Notes under the pieces: model-generated
Seen by the model: only the letters and a program-made list of their open reading frames with translations
Databases searched by the model: none
What the model was told of the DNA's origin: nothing
Shown here: piece by piece, positions 7,520 through 9,281 of the stretch
How positions within the stretch are numbered: the stretch's first letter is position 1
Layout of the letters: the number at the start of each line of letters is the position of its first letter
From: an uncultured Muribaculaceae bacterium
GTDB taxonomy: Bacteria > Bacteroidota > Bacteroidia > Bacteroidales > Muribaculaceae
Length of the DNA stretch: 9,281 nucleotides
NCBI GenBank assembly: GCA_910589095.1
Contig: CAJUSN010000098.1
Location: 1-9,281 of the forward strand
Reading direction: 5' to 3'
Translations under genes and position numbers: made by a program

Positions 7520-8569
7520 TTATTCTTGTGCCGCGGCCATAGCTTCTTCAACGTCGGCCACGAGTTCAGCACCCTGTTTACCACGGCTCACGATGTTGCC
7601 TTGAGGATCAAAGAGGATAATGCAGGGGATACCGGCAATTCCGTAAAGATCGGTGGGAATGGTCTGAGCATTGATAATCATTGGCCAGGGCATTTTGTGG
7701 TCGGCTATAGCTTTGCGGGAGTTCTCAGGTTCATCCCATACTGCAACTCCGAGGAAGTCAAGGCCTTTACCGTTGTACTTATTATACAGGCTCTTGATTG
7801 TTTCAACTTCTCGGATACAGGGACCGCACCAGCTTGCCCAGAAATCCACGAGTGTCCAGTTGCCGTTACCCACATAATCGCTGAGGCGCTGTACGGTACT
7901 GTCATTTTGGATTGCGAAGTCCTTGAATTTATTACCAACTGACGTGGAAGCTTCATTGGCTTTGGATGAACGAAGCTTCTTGACGCGAGTGAAATCGGCC
8001 ATTAAAGGATACTTTACGAGTTCTGACTCAAATTCTTCGGGAGTAAGCTCGTAAGCTTTGTCAAGGAACAAACGGTAGCCTATGATGTTGTTGGCATTGG
8101 CACGGAACATTGAGTCGGAACTTGCATTGTAGCGAGATTCAAGTGCGCTTAATTTAGCATCTTTTTCAGGATCGTTACCCTTGAATATTTCCTGATATTC
8201 GGCGGCAATGGAACGCAGAGTGTTGCTGTAGCTGTCCCACTGGGTATTGAACATGCCGTCGGAAGTAACCTTGCGTGTGTTGGTGTCAACAGTTATAGCG
8301 GCAGGTTCAAGGATGAAGGAACCTGCGCGGTTGCCATCAAGCACAAGCTGAGCCATGATGGGGGTTGAGATCGAGCCGTTCATTTCGGCAATACCGTTGT
8401 CGACCACCGCGCTGTCAATTTTTGCGCCATTGTCGTAATTGACCATGTATAGCAACAGGCCATCCTCGTCGGGTGTGAAGTTAACTTTGATGTTATAGTT
8501 GTTGGAGCTCGCGGCTGAGCATGATAGGATGCCTGCGGCTGCGAGAATCGATGTTAAGAGGCGTGACAT
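7520..8569 (-). CDS. TlpA-like thioredoxin lipoprotein with DUF4369-type N-terminal domain
   Basis: This is an envelope-anchored thiol-disulfide protein of the TlpA/ResA type common in Bacteroidota. The ATG at 8569 (349 aa) is preferred over 8599, because the likely transcription start coincides with 8599 and the shorter form begins with a neat lipoprotein signal (MSRLLTSILAAAGILSC; lipid-bearing C17). Residues 23-115 look like the beta-rich DUF4369 domain (NIKVNFTPDEDGLLLYMVNY and onwards). A charged, mostly helical linker follows to about 205. The thioredoxin domain occupies about 215-349 with FWASWCGPC (active-site C247 and C250 in WCGPC, 247 counted from W as 246) and the cis-proline in GIPC (about 314-316). 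The partner substrates are unknown; relatives reduce periplasmic disulfides. It heads the minus-strand group with pheS, nth and tilS, and a -7 element lies just upstream. Confidence 0.9.
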   Translation of the reverse strand: MSRLLTSILAAAGILSCSAASSNNYNIKVNFTPDEDGLLLYMVNYDNGAKIDSAVVDNGIAEMNGSISTPIMAQLVLDGNRAGSFILEPAAITVDTNTRKVTSDGMFNTQWDSYSNTLRSIAAEYQEIFKGNDPEKDAKLSALESRYNASSDSMFRANANNIIGYRLFLDKAYELTPEEFESELVKYPLMADFTRVKKLRSSKANEASTSVGNKFKDFAIQNDSTVQRLSDYVGNGNWTLVDFWASWCGPCIREVETIKSLYNKYNGKGLDFLGVAVWDEPENSRKAIADHKMPWPMIINAQTIPTDLYGIAGIPCIILFDPQGNIVSRGKQGAELVADVEEAMAAAQE

Positions 8570-8603
8570 GAGATTAACAATTCTATAATTATAAAACATG
8601 ATG

Positions 8604-8611
8604 CAAAGTTA
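8604..8611 (-). promoter_or_regulatory. -7 element of the TlpA-like/pheS/nth/tilS group
   Basis: On the minus strand TAACTTTG matches TAnnTTTG exactly. The -33 region is weak (TTTA at 8636-8633, 21 bases upstream, instead of TTTG). Transcription should start around 8597-8599, leaving a leader of about 30 bases to the ATG at 8569; this is the main argument against the longer start at 8599. The site mirrors the plus-strand element at 8676-8683. Confidence 0.5.
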
Positions 8612-8675
8612 ATCACTTATTTTGGGATTTCGTAAAAATAGATGATTAAATGAAGCAAGATATGAATAAAAATGT

Positions 8676-8683
8676 TAACTTTG
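8676..8683 (+). promoter_or_regulatory. -7 element for the RelA/SpoT-family gene
   Basis: TAACTTTG on the plus strand matches the Bacteroidales -7 consensus TAnnTTTG exactly, but no TTTG is found 19-21 bases upstream. If used, transcription starts near 8689-8691 and leaves a leader of about 260 bases before the ATG at 8951. A closer promoter for this gene was looked for and no exact match was found. Confidence 0.4.
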
Positions 8684-8737
8684 CTATCTGAGAAAGAATG
8701 TGACACACCTTATGATGAAGTGATTTATATTTTGTGC

Positions 8738-8769
8738 GAAACGTAAAAAGCGTTTTATAATGTTTTTTT
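8738..8769 (+). other. Weak stem-loop followed by a T-run in the leader
   Basis: GAAACG (8738-8743) can pair with CGTTTT (8751-8756) across a 7-base loop, with one G-U pair. Six bases later there is a run of seven T (8763-8769). The stem is short and A/T-rich, so as a terminator or attenuator it is marginal. It lies inside the probable leader of the RelA-like gene, where premature termination would be regulatory. Confidence 0.2.
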
Positions 8770-8950
8770 CAAAAGCAATATGCATTCATATTTCGGCTTA
8801 TTTGCCCCTTTGTTCGGTAGTAGAACATGTTTATTAGGACATAGCACCTTAATCGCTTCCTCATCAATGTGAAAATCTACTCAGGTTATTAATAAATCTT
8901 GCATTTGAAAAGAGTTTATATCACTTCGACAGTAAAATCTGAATAAATCA

Positions 8951-9281
8951 ATGAACACCTTTACATCAACTGAGCGCCAGTCACTCAAGCGGGATTATAG
9001 GAGCTTGCTTCAGCTTACGTCACAGATTGTGGGTCCTGAAGAGGTTTGCCGGTTACGGAAGCTCATAGCTGAAATAGCAGGTGGTGAAAATGTGGCTGAG
9101 TCGGACCGATTCGGTTTCCACCCGATTTGCAGAAGTGTTGCCACTGCAGTGTCGCTGTGCAAGGAGGTGAGTGCTGATAAGAATATGGTACTCGCTATAT
9201 TGTTATCACGTCTTGTGGCTCCGGATGATCCTCGTTTGTCAGGAGTTGATCCTGATGTTTTAAAAATGATGTCGGGATTGG
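8951..9281 (+). CDS. RelA/SpoT-family (p)ppGpp synthetase, N-terminal part (3' partial)
   Basis: This is the first 110 residues of what appears to be a long RelA/SpoT homologue, the enzymes that make (and often degrade) the stringent-response alarmone (p)ppGpp in the cytoplasm. The ATG at 8951 follows an A-rich leader (GAATAAATCA) and opens with MNTFTSTERQSLKRDYRSLL, a helical start usual in Bacteroidales members. The HD-domain region follows, with FGFHPICRSVATAVSLCKEV (54-73) and then MVLAILLSRLV (79-89). In active hydrolases the latter segment reads LLHDVV or similar; here S86-R87 replaces the catalytic His-Asp. That suggests a synthetase with a dead hydrolase domain. The synthetase, TGS and ACT domains would lie beyond the right edge and cannot be checked. 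The family call rests on this N-terminal resemblance only. Confidence 0.7.
   Translation, partial: MNTFTSTERQSLKRDYRSLLQLTSQIVGPEEVCRLRKLIAEIAGGENVAESDRFGFHPICRSVATAVSLCKEVSADKNMVLAILLSRLVAPDDPRLSGVDPDVLKMMSGL

Larger units (their letters stand above)
8603..8684. repeat. Perfect 10-base inverted repeat spanning the divergent promoters
   Basis: GCAAAGTTAA at 8603-8612 is the exact reverse complement of TTAACTTTGC at 8675-8684, with 62 bases between the arms. Each arm contains a full -7 element plus one flanking base on either side. The match may simply reflect both arms being promoters, or the extra flanking identity may mark a shared binding site. Confidence 0.6.
8570..8950. other. Divergent intergenic region, 381 bases
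   Basis: This A/T-rich stretch, clearly richer in A and T than the genes around it, separates the minus-strand TlpA-like group from the plus-strand RelA-like gene. It holds the two mirrored -7 elements (8604-8611 and 8676-8683). Beyond them it holds a weak stem-loop with a following T-run (8738-8769) and a 30-codon plus-strand frame from the ATG at 8780 to the TGA at 8870-8872, which has no recognisable product. I see no tRNA, no riboswitch I can name and no repeat array. The part from 8690 to 8950 is probably the untranslated leader of the RelA-like gene. Confidence 0.6.

Noticed and set aside
8780..8872. A real 30-residue peptide gene
   Set aside because: No preceding A-rich start region of note, no membrane segment or domain, and a frame of this length is expected by chance; kept only as a leader observation.

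Overview
The window looks like ordinary chromosome from a Bacteroidota bacterium, probably order Bacteroidales. The family Muribaculaceae is possible, but that is a guess from overall resemblance. Three things support this: genes lack Shine-Dalgarno sequences and start after A/T-rich leaders; promoters carry the Bacteroidales-type -7 element TAnnTTTG (with a matching -33 TTTG for tdk); and the gene content is typical (a DUF4369/TlpA thioredoxin lipoprotein, a DUF3108 exported protein, a RelA/SpoT-family protein of Bacteroidales type). I see no rRNA, tRNA, CRISPR array, insertion sequence or phage gene.

Layout. On the plus strand at the left edge, the 3' end of an unrecognised gene (ending at 224) runs directly into zupT, a ZIP-family metal transporter (to 1054). 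All genes from 1037 to 8569 lie on the minus strand and form two groups. The first, read right to left, is tdk (thymidine kinase, 4250-3606), a DUF3108 exported protein (3558-2791) and a CpdB-like secreted nucleotidase/phosphodiesterase (2794-1037). It is preceded by a near-perfect Bacteroidales promoter at 4332-4362. The second is a TlpA-like lipoprotein (8569-7520), pheS (7462-6443), nth (6413-5739) and tilS (5755-4421), closely spaced and probably co-transcribed. A 381-base intergenic stretch (8570-8950) separates this group from a divergent plus-strand RelA/SpoT-family gene that starts at 8951 and runs off the right edge. Its two divergent -7 elements form a perfect 10-base inverted repeat.

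How the genes fit together. The tdk group suggests nucleotide salvage: the exported phosphoesterase can release nucleosides from nucleotides outside the cytoplasm, and thymidine kinase re-phosphorylates thymidine inside. The DUF3108 protein sits between them and its stop codon overlaps the nucleotidase start (ATGA), so it may act with the nucleotidase; that is inference. The second group mixes translation (pheS, tilS), DNA repair (nth) and an envelope redox/thioredoxin lipoprotein, and reads as a housekeeping cluster rather than one pathway. The divergent RelA-like protein lacks the HD dyad of the hydrolase domain in the part visible, which suggests an alarmone synthetase without hydrolase activity.

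No clearly new biological system is visible. The points most worth a second look are the tdk-DUF3108-nucleotidase unit, the mirrored divergent promoters with a long leader ahead of the RelA-like gene, and the degenerate HD motif.
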